Below are positions 48,969-55,068 of a stretch of 55,068 nt of DNA, in pieces; the stretch's first letter is position 1; each line of letters begins with the position of its first letter. A program made the translations under genes and the position numbers. The notes under the pieces are model-generated. The model searched no databases and was not told the DNA's origin. It saw only the letters and a program-made list of their open reading frames with translations. The stretch comes from Clostridia bacterium (GTDB lineage: Bacteria > Bacillota > Clostridia > Oscillospirales > Acutalibacteraceae). The stretch covers positions 1 through 55,068 of the forward strand of contig JAFWZS010000024.1 of NCBI GenBank assembly GCA_017522205.1, written 5' to 3'.

Positions 48969-51413
48969 TTATATAGCCTTTAAAAGCTCTGGTATATTCT
49001 TTATTGCACCGATAAGACCCTTGAGGATTTTACCGAGGCCTCTGCCGGCACTTTTTGAGTTGAGAATCATAATAAGACCTTCAGCCATTTCTTCTGAGAA
49101 CACACCTGCGCTCATAGTGATGAAGTTTCTTATGGGAATTTCAAGAGCCATTGCTTTAACCATAACTGTTGTGGGGTCATCGGGGTCGGTAAATGCATCA
49201 AGAGCAGTATTGAGAAGAGCGTTCACTCTGCTGCCCCACTTAGTATATTTTGCATCGCAGAGACTGTTTGCAAATGTTATTACAGATGTGGGGTCAAGGG
49301 TGGAGGCAGGAATTTCTCTGCCGAGAACTGCTTCAAAGGCACTGTCGGGTACATTCTGCACATCTGCTATATAGTAGCAGGGAGCTGTTTCCTTATAATC
49401 GGGAACTTCGGCCTCTACGGTTGAAGTTACACTTACCGTTGCTTCAAGCTTAATGTCACGGCTTGATGCACCAACCATAATATCAAATTCACCGCTTTCA
49501 ACGTGCCAGTCCATAATGTTCACGTTGTAATAAGCGAAGGCTCTTTTTGAAAGCTCAACTGAAACTTCTTTTTCTTCACCTGCTTCAAGATAAACCTTGC
49601 TAAAGCCACGAAGCTCTTTAACAGGTCGGAAAATGGTGCTTTCCTTGTCACTTACATAAATCTGTGAAACTTCTGCACCTGCCACGTCACCTGTGTTTTT
49701 GATTTTGTAGCTTACGGTAAGAGTATCAGTATCGCTGATTTTATCTGCTGAAAGCTTTATGTCGCTATACTCAAATTTTGTATATGAAAGACCGTAGCCG
49801 AAGGGGAACAAAACATCCTTCATTGCTGAATCGTAATATCTGTAACCAATATAAATACCCTCTCTGTGCTCTGCTGTCTGCTCTGTGCCGGGATAGTAGT
49901 TAAAGCAGGGTGTGTCTGAAAGTGCAGCAGGATAAGTTTCTGCAAGCTTACCCGAGGGATTAACCTTGCCTGCGAGAATATCAGCAATGGCAATACCGCT
50001 TGCCTGACCGCCGAGATAACCGTTAAGAATAGCCTTAACATCGCAGGCAAAAGGCATTTCAACGGGTGAACCGCCTGAAAGCACGACAACTACGTTTTCG
50101 TTTACTGAAAGCACCTCTTCAAGAAGCTTAAGATGTGAAACAGGAAGTCTGAGATGACTTCTGTCATAGCCCTCTGATTCATATTCTTCCGTAAGACCGA
50201 TGAAAACAACAGCTACATCTGCTTTTGAAGCAACAATCTTTGCATCACGAATCATAGTTTCGTTGATTTCGTCCTTTTTCTTGTTATAGCCGGGAGCAAA
50301 AAGAAGATTGAAGCCATTTTCAATAAGACCGTCAAAAGCATCCGAAAGCTTTGTGGGATTAATAAGTGAGCTGCCTGCACCCTGATATCTTGGTGCTCTT
50401 GCCATTTCACCGATAACGGCAATTTTTGCGTCTTTCTTAAGAGGAAGAATATTATCCTCGTTTTTGAGAAGAACAACCGACTGACTGCAGACCTCAGCAG
50501 CAAGCTTATGGTGAGCATCCTTGTCATAAGTATAATCACCAAGCACAGCCTCACTGTTTTTTATTAGTGTAATCATTCTGTCTGCTGCAAGGTCAACATA
50601 TTTTTCGTCAAGTGAACCGTTACGTACTGCGGCACAGATTTTTTTGTCGTTATAGCCGTTTGATGAGGGCATTTCAAGGTCGTTGCCGTTTTTCAGTCCA
50701 AGCACTCTGTCGTTTGCTGCACCCCAGTCGGTTACAACAATACCCTCAAAGCCCCATTCGTTACGGAGAATGTCATTCTGAAGATAACCGTTATCGGAAG
50801 CATAAGTACCGTTAACCTTGTTATATGAATTCATAACTGTCCAGGGCTGAGACTTTTTAACTGCAATTTCAAAAGCGGTGAGATAAATTTCACGCATTGC
50901 TCTTTCGTCAACAACGCTGTCAATTGTCATTCTGCGTTTTTCCTGACTGTTTACTGCAAAATGCTTGATTGATGTGCCGACACCCTTTGACTGAATGCCG
51001 TTAATAAGTCCTGCAGCAAGTTCACCTGCGAGAAGGGGATCTTCCGAAAAATATTCGAAGTTTCTTCCGCAAAGTGGGCTTCTTTTCATATTTACACCCG
51101 GGCCGAGAATAACGCTGACCTTTTCAGCTAAGCACTCTTCGGCCATTGCCTCACCCATTCTGTAAAGAAGCTTAGGATCCCAGGAGCAGGCAGTTGTTGC
51201 CGCCGTCGGGAAGCAGGTTGTAGGTACGGAGTTGGAAAGGCCTTTCTTTTCTCCGTCGGGATTCTGCTTTCTTAAGCCGTGAGGGCCGTCAGTAATCATC
51301 AGCTCGGGAAGACCGAGACGAGTGTTTCCTCTCAGGTGCCAGAAATCCTTACCTGAAAGAAGGGCAACCTTTTCTTCAAGGGTCATTTTTGAAAGTAATT
51401 CTGCGTTCTTCAT
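48969..51413 (-). CDS. Beta-glucosidase-like glycoside hydrolase family 3
   Basis: An 814-aa GH3 enzyme. The N-terminal barrel includes ITDGPHGLR (about 40), KHFAVNSQEKRR (about 150), and the nucleophile Asp229 in GIVVTDWGA. The second domain (about 320-500) has KIAVIGEMARAPRYQGAGSS and the acid/base region EYESEGYDRSHL. A fibronectin-like domain (about 580-680, FPFGYGLSYTKFEY) is standard, and a further 120-residue tail without recognised motifs follows. No signal peptide. AGGAGG precedes the ATG. It heads the operon with the alpha-galactosidase. Beta-glucosidase is the best guess, but GH3 also includes xylosidases. Confidence 0.9.
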   Translation of the reverse strand: MKNAELLSKMTLEEKVALLSGKDFWHLRGNTRLGLPELMITDGPHGLRKQNPDGEKKGLSNSVPTTCFPTAATTACSWDPKLLYRMGEAMAEECLAEKVSVILGPGVNMKRSPLCGRNFEYFSEDPLLAGELAAGLINGIQSKGVGTSIKHFAVNSQEKRRMTIDSVVDERAMREIYLTAFEIAVKKSQPWTVMNSYNKVNGTYASDNGYLQNDILRNEWGFEGIVVTDWGAANDRVLGLKNGNDLEMPSSNGYNDKKICAAVRNGSLDEKYVDLAADRMITLIKNSEAVLGDYTYDKDAHHKLAAEVCSQSVVLLKNEDNILPLKKDAKIAVIGEMARAPRYQGAGSSLINPTKLSDAFDGLIENGFNLLFAPGYNKKKDEINETMIRDAKIVASKADVAVVFIGLTEEYESEGYDRSHLRLPVSHLKLLEEVLSVNENVVVVLSGGSPVEMPFACDVKAILNGYLGGQASGIAIADILAGKVNPSGKLAETYPAALSDTPCFNYYPGTEQTAEHREGIYIGYRYYDSAMKDVLFPFGYGLSYTKFEYSDIKLSADKISDTDTLTVSYKIKNTGDVAGAEVSQIYVSDKESTIFRPVKELRGFSKVYLEAGEEKEVSVELSKRAFAYYNVNIMDWHVESGEFDIMVGASSRDIKLEATVSVTSTVEAEVPDYKETAPCYYIADVQNVPDSAFEAVLGREIPASTLDPTSVITFANSLCDAKYTKWGSRVNALLNTALDAFTDPDDPTTVMVKAMALEIPIRNFITMSAGVFSEEMAEGLIMILNSKSAGRGLGKILKGLIGAIKNIPELLKAI

Positions 51414-51443
51414 ATTTATACCTCCTCAAGTATATACAAGCTA

Positions 51444-51472
51444 ATTATAATATTATATAGAAAGAAGGTCAA
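51444..51472 (-). promoter_or_regulatory. Promoter of the GH3-GH36 operon
   Basis: Minus-strand TTGACC (51467-51472), 17 bases, TATAAT (51444-51449). Confidence 0.78.
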
Positions 51473-51474
51473 GA

Positions 51475-51513
51475 GAAAATGCAAAATGGAAAGTGCAAAA
51501 TAAGCGACGAAGC
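51475..51513. repeat. Dispersed AAATGC-type repeat, copy 2
   Basis: AAAATGCAAAATGGAAAGTG, then CAAAATAAGCGACGAAGC, closely matching the copy at 26070-26111. Confidence 0.58.
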
Positions 51514-51544
51514 ATTAAATATGTTATGAAAGCAATTTTTATCC

Positions 51545-51581
51545 TGTAAGAAAATTGTAAGAAACTTAAGTAAATCGTAAG
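51545..51581 (+). promoter_or_regulatory. GTAAG direct repeats before a promoter
   Basis: TGTAAG at 51545 and 51556 (11 bases apart), and CGTAAG at 51576. Repeats on one face of the helix ending about 11 bases before a -35 box are typical of OmpR/PhoB-type response-regulator sites. Confidence 0.5.
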
Positions 51582-51591
51582 ATTATTTTTG

Positions 51592-51620
51592 TTGATGTAA
51601 AAAAACTCCCGTGATACAAT
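51592..51620 (+). promoter_or_regulatory. Promoter of the 168-aa membrane protein gene
   Basis: TTGATG (51592-51597), 17 bases, TACAAT (51615-51620). Confidence 0.68.
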
Positions 51621-51645
51621 TTAAGTATCAAAGGAGGTTTTTATT

Positions 51646-52152
51646 ATGAAGATTTATAAAAAATTGTCTCATATAGGTGTAACTGCAATTCTGATTTCAG
51701 CCTTTCCACTCTTTTCTTTTGCGAATTCTTCGTGGGTGTGGATTTCTGAAACAAGACCATATGATGTGTTGCCCTTTGTTGCTGCAGCTACGCTGATAAT
51801 TGAAACTGCAGCACTGAATCTTTCTCTTAAACTCAATAATTGGCACAAGACCTTTGTGGGTGTGCTTATAGGAAATCTTATTTCCTTTGCTGTGCCGTAT
51901 ATCGGCTACAGTAATACCCCACCTTATTATGATTTTCCTCTCCGTGATATTCTGGAAAGAGGACCGTTCTATACTGTGGGCGGAGCTTTTCTTATAATTA
52001 CAGTTGCAGTTGAACTACCCTTTATGTATTTCTGGCTGAAGAAAGACGTAAAAAACAAAAAGCTGCTCATCCTCGTTACTGTTCTTGTAAATGTTGTAAC
52101 AACGGCTATGGTGGCACTCTCTGAAAGGCTTCTCTGTGAAGGACATTATTAA
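51646..52152 (+). CDS. Hypothetical membrane protein, 168 aa
   Basis: Not recognised. Four hydrophobic segments are seen at about 8-26 (possibly a signal sequence), 42-62, 70-92 and 112-135, plus a last one about 142-160. There are no catalytic motifs. It stands alone behind its own promoter, with AGGAGG before the ATG. Direct repeats upstream suggest control by a two-component regulator, so it may answer an envelope signal such as antimicrobial peptides, which is inference. Confidence 0.7.
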   Translation: MKIYKKLSHIGVTAILISAFPLFSFANSSWVWISETRPYDVLPFVAAATLIIETAALNLSLKLNNWHKTFVGVLIGNLISFAVPYIGYSNTPPYYDFPLRDILERGPFYTVGGAFLIITVAVELPFMYFWLKKDVKNKKLLILVTVLVNVVTTAMVALSERLLCEGHY

Positions 52153-52172
52153 ATGCAGAACAACTGATGAAG
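52151..52172. repeat. Dispersed AAATGC-type repeat, partial copy 3
   Basis: AAATGCAGAACAACTGATGA matches the end of copy 1 (AAATGCAGAATAACTGACGA) with two differences. It begins at the stop of the membrane protein gene. Confidence 0.5.
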
Positions 52173-52195
52173 GCTGTAAATGCATCATAAACAGT

Positions 52196-52226
52196 AAGGA
52201 CATCCGACCGTTTGGCGGATGTCCTT
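52196..52226. terminator. Terminator between two convergent genes
   Basis: AAGGACATCCG and CGGATGTCCTT form a perfect 11-bp stem with a 9-nt loop, between the 168-aa and 222-aa genes. Confidence 0.85.
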
Positions 52227-52246
52227 TAAGTAAGCTTTTCTGTTTT

Positions 52247-52915
52247 TTATCTGAGAAGAAGGTCGCCGATAATATCGAACATAAATCCGGGGAATCTGCT
52301 CTCATCAATGTTCATATCAGCAATTCTTGTCATTTCAACGATGTCATTGATGAAGCCGAAAACTGCACCGAGAACGATTGACAGAGGATCAGCAAACTGA
52401 TAAATTCTCATGTGAAGATAAAGCTCACCGGCAAAGCGCTTGTAAGTAAGAAGGTCGAAGTTTTCAGGTGAATCTACAAATTCATTCTGCTTATCACAGA
52501 TTTTGTAAACTGCTGCACGGAAAACATCCATTTCGAAAAGCTCGGGATGCTCTCCAACGTTTACGGCAATATAAATTGTTTTCTTGCCGTTTTCAAGAGT
52601 TTTGATTGTATAAACTGAGTCGTTTGCAATAGCTTCAGCAATTGCGTCAACACCGCTTACATCTTCTGCTGCAACAACAGCATACTGTGAAACTGCGCCT
52701 GCAACTTCTTTCTTTGATGGGTTAGCACCAAGCTGGCCGAAGATTGCATTGAAGAAATCATCACCGATTTCTACTTTGCCGCCGAGAAGCTCTGAGAAGA
52801 AAGCTTCAACGCTTTCCTGTGTTTTTGCTGCTGAACTTGCGGCTGATGCGGGAAGCGCAAACATTGTAAAGAGCATCATAACAGCAAGAACAACTGAGAG
52901 TGTTTTCTTGAACAT
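52247..52915 (-). CDS. Secreted protein, 222 aa
   Basis: An exported protein of unknown function. The signal peptide (MFKKTLSVVLAVMMLFTMFALPASAA) is clear, with cleavage after about residue 26. The mature part is acidic and helical, with no motif I recognise; its last third contains a hydrophobic stretch (PLSIVLGAVFGFINDIVEM). AGGAG precedes the ATG. It is a single gene with its own strong promoter and terminator. Confidence 0.78.
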   Translation of the reverse strand: MFKKTLSVVLAVMMLFTMFALPASAASSAAKTQESVEAFFSELLGGKVEIGDDFFNAIFGQLGANPSKKEVAGAVSQYAVVAAEDVSGVDAIAEAIANDSVYTIKTLENGKKTIYIAVNVGEHPELFEMDVFRAAVYKICDKQNEFVDSPENFDLLTYKRFAGELYLHMRIYQFADPLSIVLGAVFGFINDIVEMTRIADMNIDESRFPGFMFDIIGDLLLR

Positions 52916-52969
52916 AATTAAGTTCTCCTTTCGTTTTTTCAGTTGCCTTATAGGACAATCCTTGTTCTG

Positions 52970-52998
52970 ATTATATCAATACTTTATTCATATTTCAA
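52970..52998 (-). promoter_or_regulatory. Promoter of the 222-aa secreted protein gene
   Basis: Minus-strand TTGAAA (52993-52998), 17 bases, TATAAT (52970-52975). Confidence 0.78.
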
Positions 52999-53032
52999 GT
53001 TTGGCAATAAATTTCGTTAGATTGTATATTTT

Positions 53033-53326
53033 TTATCGGAAAATATTGTCAAAAATGCCTTGCTTCCTGCCTCGGCTTTCAGGCGGTACGCATTCTGAGG
53101 CACAGACAAGAATTATATCGTCACCGATAACCTGAATGTCTTTCCACAATATGCGTATATCGTCATCACGTCTGCCGAGTAGTCTTGATTTGCCCCATAT
53201 GAGAAGGGCAACAAGCTTTCCGTCGCAGGTGTTTATTTCAACGTCACTGACGAATCCAAGATGACATCCCGTCTTTGTGTTTATTACCTGCTTTGAGTGC
53301 AGGTCAGTTATTCTGCAGCAATCCAT
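53033..53326 (-). CDS. YlmC/YmxH family sporulation protein
   Basis: A 97-aa PRC-barrel-like protein of the YlmC/YmxH family, found in endospore formers. MDCCRITDLHSKQVINTKTG starts the barrel, LGFVSDVEINTCDGKLVALLIWG and DIRILWKDIQVIGDDIILV complete it. The ATG giving MDCCRI lies 8 bases after GAGG; a GTG three codons earlier was not chosen because it overlaps that site. The biochemical role is unknown, and it supports spore formation by the host. Confidence 0.85.
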   Translation of the reverse strand: MDCCRITDLHSKQVINTKTGCHLGFVSDVEINTCDGKLVALLIWGKSRLLGRRDDDIRILWKDIQVIGDDIILVCASECVPPESRGRKQGIFDNIFR

Positions 53327-53374
53327 ATATATCACCTCGGTAATCTATATGCAACAGCTCTGACATGTATTAAA

Positions 53375-53394
53375 AAACTCCCCGAAGGGAGTTT
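53375..53394 (-). terminator. Terminator of the lipase gene
   Basis: AAACTCCC and GGGAGTTT form an 8-bp stem with a 4-nt loop, followed on the minus strand by TTTAATAC, directly at the lipase stop codon. Confidence 0.78.
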
Positions 53395-53395
53395 C

Positions 53396-54712
53396 TTATC
53401 TTATCGTTGCCATTTCCGCAAGACCTAACCAGAATTTTTCATATCCTTCAGGATAGTCGTCTGTTGTTCCGCAATAGTCGCCGTGGTCCATACCGTAGAT
53501 AGGTTCAAGATAATACCATGAACCGGGTTTTATTGAATTTTCGACAAGAGATTTTTCATATGAAAAGGCGTTGTCGCTTTCATCAATTGGATAAAGAGCA
53601 CTCTTGAGAGGAACCATACCGTCATTGTTTGCCCAGGTTTTATCCATCTTGATTCCGTCAATGGTAAGTCCCTTCGACATTGAAAGGAGAACAGTTGTGC
53701 CACCGAAGATTGGTGCAACGTCGTGAGTTTTCACCTGGCAGCCTTTTTCATTTTCTTCGGTTACCGTGCCTGAAACTGAGTAGTAATAGGTTTCAGGATT
53801 CATTTTAATTTTTTCATTGAGCTTCTGTGAACCGCCGACGGTCAGGTCAATACCTGCGTTGTCCTTAGCCTTCATAAAGTTGATAATGTTTCTGAGACTG
53901 AATTTAACTCTGCCTGTGCCGCCCTCGGGAGTAAGACCAAAGTGTGCAAGGCCTAAATCAGAGTTGAAGCCGATTGGCTTATCTCCGAAAACGCACATTG
54001 AGTGAACGAGCACTGCAATCAGGAAAAGGGGCACAACGGGGTCAACAATAAGGTTCGCAATCTGTGAGCCGTTGTGACAGCCGGAAAGAGTGATTACGCT
54101 GTGAACAGCCTTTTTGTGTCCGCCCTTGAAAAGGGGAGAGGTCTTATCGCCTGTTGCGGCAATTTCCGCCTCGTCACCGAAAGCCATAAGTGAAGCGAAA
54201 AGCCTGCTTGCAGGACCGCCGAATGAGTGACCGATAAGGTTAAGCGGCTCATTGGGATTCCACACCTTGCCCATAATAGGCTTGCCTTCAAAGCTTCTGC
54301 CGAAACGAGCGTGGTTGTGAGCTTTTGAGTGAGCTTCACCGTAGTCTACAACTGTACCTGTAAGCTGAGCGTAGATTTCGCAGGCTCTGTCCCATGCACT
54401 GTTTACGGGACCAACCGAAACTGCATAGGCATCATAGCCGTTATCCTTGAGGAATTTTACAAAGTCGCCGTCGCCTTCACTCATGCCTGCACCTGCGCCC
54501 CAGTAGGGGTAGCTTTCCGTTGCGGAATCGTACTGACCCCAGCCGCCGAGGCCATGAATGAGAATGAAAGGATAGTTGTTTGCCTTTTCTGTAGCTGCTG
54601 CAAAGGTTACGGCTTCTTCAGTGTCACTTTTTGCAAAGGAAGAAAGTGAAAAGATTGACATAATCATAACGAGTGCAAGCAAAATCGAGATAGCTTTTTT
54701 TGTTTTCTTCAT
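53396..54712 (-). CDS. Secreted lipase, staphylococcal-type alpha/beta hydrolase
   Basis: A 438-aa exported lipase. The signal peptide (MKKTKKAISILLALVMIMSI) ends near residue 27. FILIHGLGGWGQ (about 50) is the oxyanion region, NLIGHSFGGPASRL (about 160) holds the nucleophile Ser, an Asp likely lies in TWANNDGMVPLKSALYP (about 365), and His in MDHGDYCG (about 415). The arrangement and size fit the staphylococcal/Geobacillus lipase families I.5-I.6, whose members bind zinc and calcium. AGGAG precedes the ATG. It would release fatty acids from lipids outside the cell. Confidence 0.87.
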   Translation of the reverse strand: MKKTKKAISILLALVMIMSIFSLSSFAKSDTEEAVTFAAATEKANNYPFILIHGLGGWGQYDSATESYPYWGAGAGMSEGDGDFVKFLKDNGYDAYAVSVGPVNSAWDRACEIYAQLTGTVVDYGEAHSKAHNHARFGRSFEGKPIMGKVWNPNEPLNLIGHSFGGPASRLFASLMAFGDEAEIAATGDKTSPLFKGGHKKAVHSVITLSGCHNGSQIANLIVDPVVPLFLIAVLVHSMCVFGDKPIGFNSDLGLAHFGLTPEGGTGRVKFSLRNIINFMKAKDNAGIDLTVGGSQKLNEKIKMNPETYYYSVSGTVTEENEKGCQVKTHDVAPIFGGTTVLLSMSKGLTIDGIKMDKTWANNDGMVPLKSALYPIDESDNAFSYEKSLVENSIKPGSWYYLEPIYGMDHGDYCGTTDDYPEGYEKFWLGLAEMATIR

Positions 54713-54742
54713 GGTGATTTCTCCTTTACTTTTTATAGACAG

Positions 54743-54772
54743 ATTATATCACGTCTGTTCATAATTTGTCAA
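54743..54772 (-). promoter_or_regulatory. Promoter of the lipase gene
   Basis: Minus-strand TTGACA (54767-54772), 18 bases, TATAAT (54743-54748). Confidence 0.78.
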
Positions 54773-54807
54773 CATTTATTTACCTACAACTTCCATAGTA
54801 AAATCCA

Positions 54808-54836
54808 TTGACAAAGACCGTACGAAATGATAAACT
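54808..54836 (+). promoter_or_regulatory. Distal promoter upstream of the PFOR-like gene
   Basis: TTGACA (54808-54813), 17 bases, TAAACT (54831-54836). An inverted repeat CCGTAC-N15-GTACGG (54818-54844) brackets the -10 box. Confidence 0.65.
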
Positions 54837-54884
54837 CAGTACGGCGAATGAGAAAGGAGAGAAGATTTTTTGAAAACAACAGTT

Positions 54885-54906
54885 AATCGATAAAAAATAA
54901 TCGATT
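54885..54906. promoter_or_regulatory. Dyad AATCGAT-N8-ATCGATT upstream of the PFOR-like gene
   Basis: Same half-sites and spacing as the dyad in the ldh leader (23965-23986); only the A-rich spacer differs slightly. It lies between the distal and proximal promoters, about 48 bases before the proximal -35 box. A tiny frame (TTG start at 54870, behind AGGAG) ends inside it. Confidence 0.7.
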
Positions 54907-54953
54907 TCAACAAAAAATATTTTATTTAGCAAAACTTTTTCGCTTTTTAGATA

Positions 54954-54982
54954 TTTACAACTGGACATTTAAGTGATACAAT
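54954..54982 (+). promoter_or_regulatory. Proximal promoter of the PFOR-like gene
   Basis: TTTACA (54954-54959), 17 bases, TACAAT (54977-54982), about 65 bases before the start codon. Confidence 0.7.
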
Positions 54983-55047
54983 GTAATTTGGTAAAATGTA
55001 AAACCGAAAAATATTACCTATGAAAAAATACAAGGAGGACAAATCCA

Positions 55048-55068
55048 ATGGCAAGAAAAATGAAAACC
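55048..55068 (+). CDS. nifJ: Start of a probable pyruvate:ferredoxin oxidoreductase (partial)
   Basis: Only seven codons (MARKMKT) are in the window, behind a strong AAGGAGG site. In Clostridia, PFOR proteins typically begin MARKMKTMDGN, so this is the best reading, but seven residues cannot prove it. PFOR turns pyruvate and CoA into acetyl-CoA, CO2 and reduced ferredoxin. The long upstream region with two promoters and a dyad shared with ldh fits a central fermentation enzyme. Confidence 0.55.

Noticed and set aside
1-55068. CRISPR array, prophage or IS transposase
   Set aside because: No regular direct repeats with spacers and no phage or transposase gene was seen.

Overview
The window looks like chromosome of a low-to-mid GC, anaerobic, probably gut-dwelling endospore-forming Clostridia (Oscillospirales/Ruminococcaceae-like). 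The grounds are a full-length SpoIIE phosphatase, a YlmC/YmxH sporulation protein, strong AGGAGG ribosome sites, consensus sigma-A promoters, a bile salt hydrolase, L-lactate dehydrogenase, a probable pyruvate:ferredoxin oxidoreductase at the right edge, and many glycoside hydrolases. Family placement is inference; no rRNA is present. No phage, IS transposase or CRISPR array was seen.

Layout. 0-6 kb: a secreted Cys-rich surface protein, a 35-aa microgene with its own promoter and terminator, a lipid kinase, and a DivIVA-like protein followed by an acidic membrane protein that resembles a dead signal peptidase. 6-11 kb: glmS, then YdcF / SecB-like / DUF1292, then GT8 and a TVP38-type membrane protein. 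11-18 kb: spoIIE, a second microgene (39 aa), a cysteine hydrolase plus MgtC-like pair, zapA plus a U32 protein, and dCMP deaminase. 18-25 kb: bile salt hydrolase, a FliB-like Cys-cluster protein cut by a palindromic repeat element, the trkA-trkH potassium operon, and ldh. 25-35 kb: alpha/beta hydrolase, phosphoglucomutase / NifU-like / GH38 alpha-mannosidase operon, an AbrB-RelE toxin-antitoxin pair, and a large GH38/GH57-like protein. 35-42 kb: acyl-CoA ligase-like enzyme, ECF sigma and anti-sigma pair, trxB, membrane M28 peptidase, and a flavin-reductase-like protein. 42-55 kb: GH78 rhamnosidase, tRNA-Ser(GGA) with a duplicated fragment beside it, a secreted transglutaminase-like protein, a GH3-GH36 operon, small exported or membrane proteins, YlmC/YmxH, a secreted lipase, and the first codons of a PFOR-like gene.

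How it fits together. The glycosidases (mannosidase, rhamnosidase, galactosidase, glucosidase) and phosphoglucomutase point to breakdown of plant or host glycans. Pyruvate would then be split between lactate (ldh) and acetyl-CoA (PFOR). The most interesting regulatory signal is that these two genes, about 31 kb apart, carry the same dyad, AATCGAT-N8-ATCGATT, in their upstream regions, which suggests one regulator (or RNA element) at the pyruvate branch point. Other points worth checking are the two amphipathic microgenes, the Ser-less signal-peptidase-like protein, the unassigned large hydrolase, and several palindromes lying on promoters (trxB, lipid kinase, toxin-antitoxin, microgene 1).
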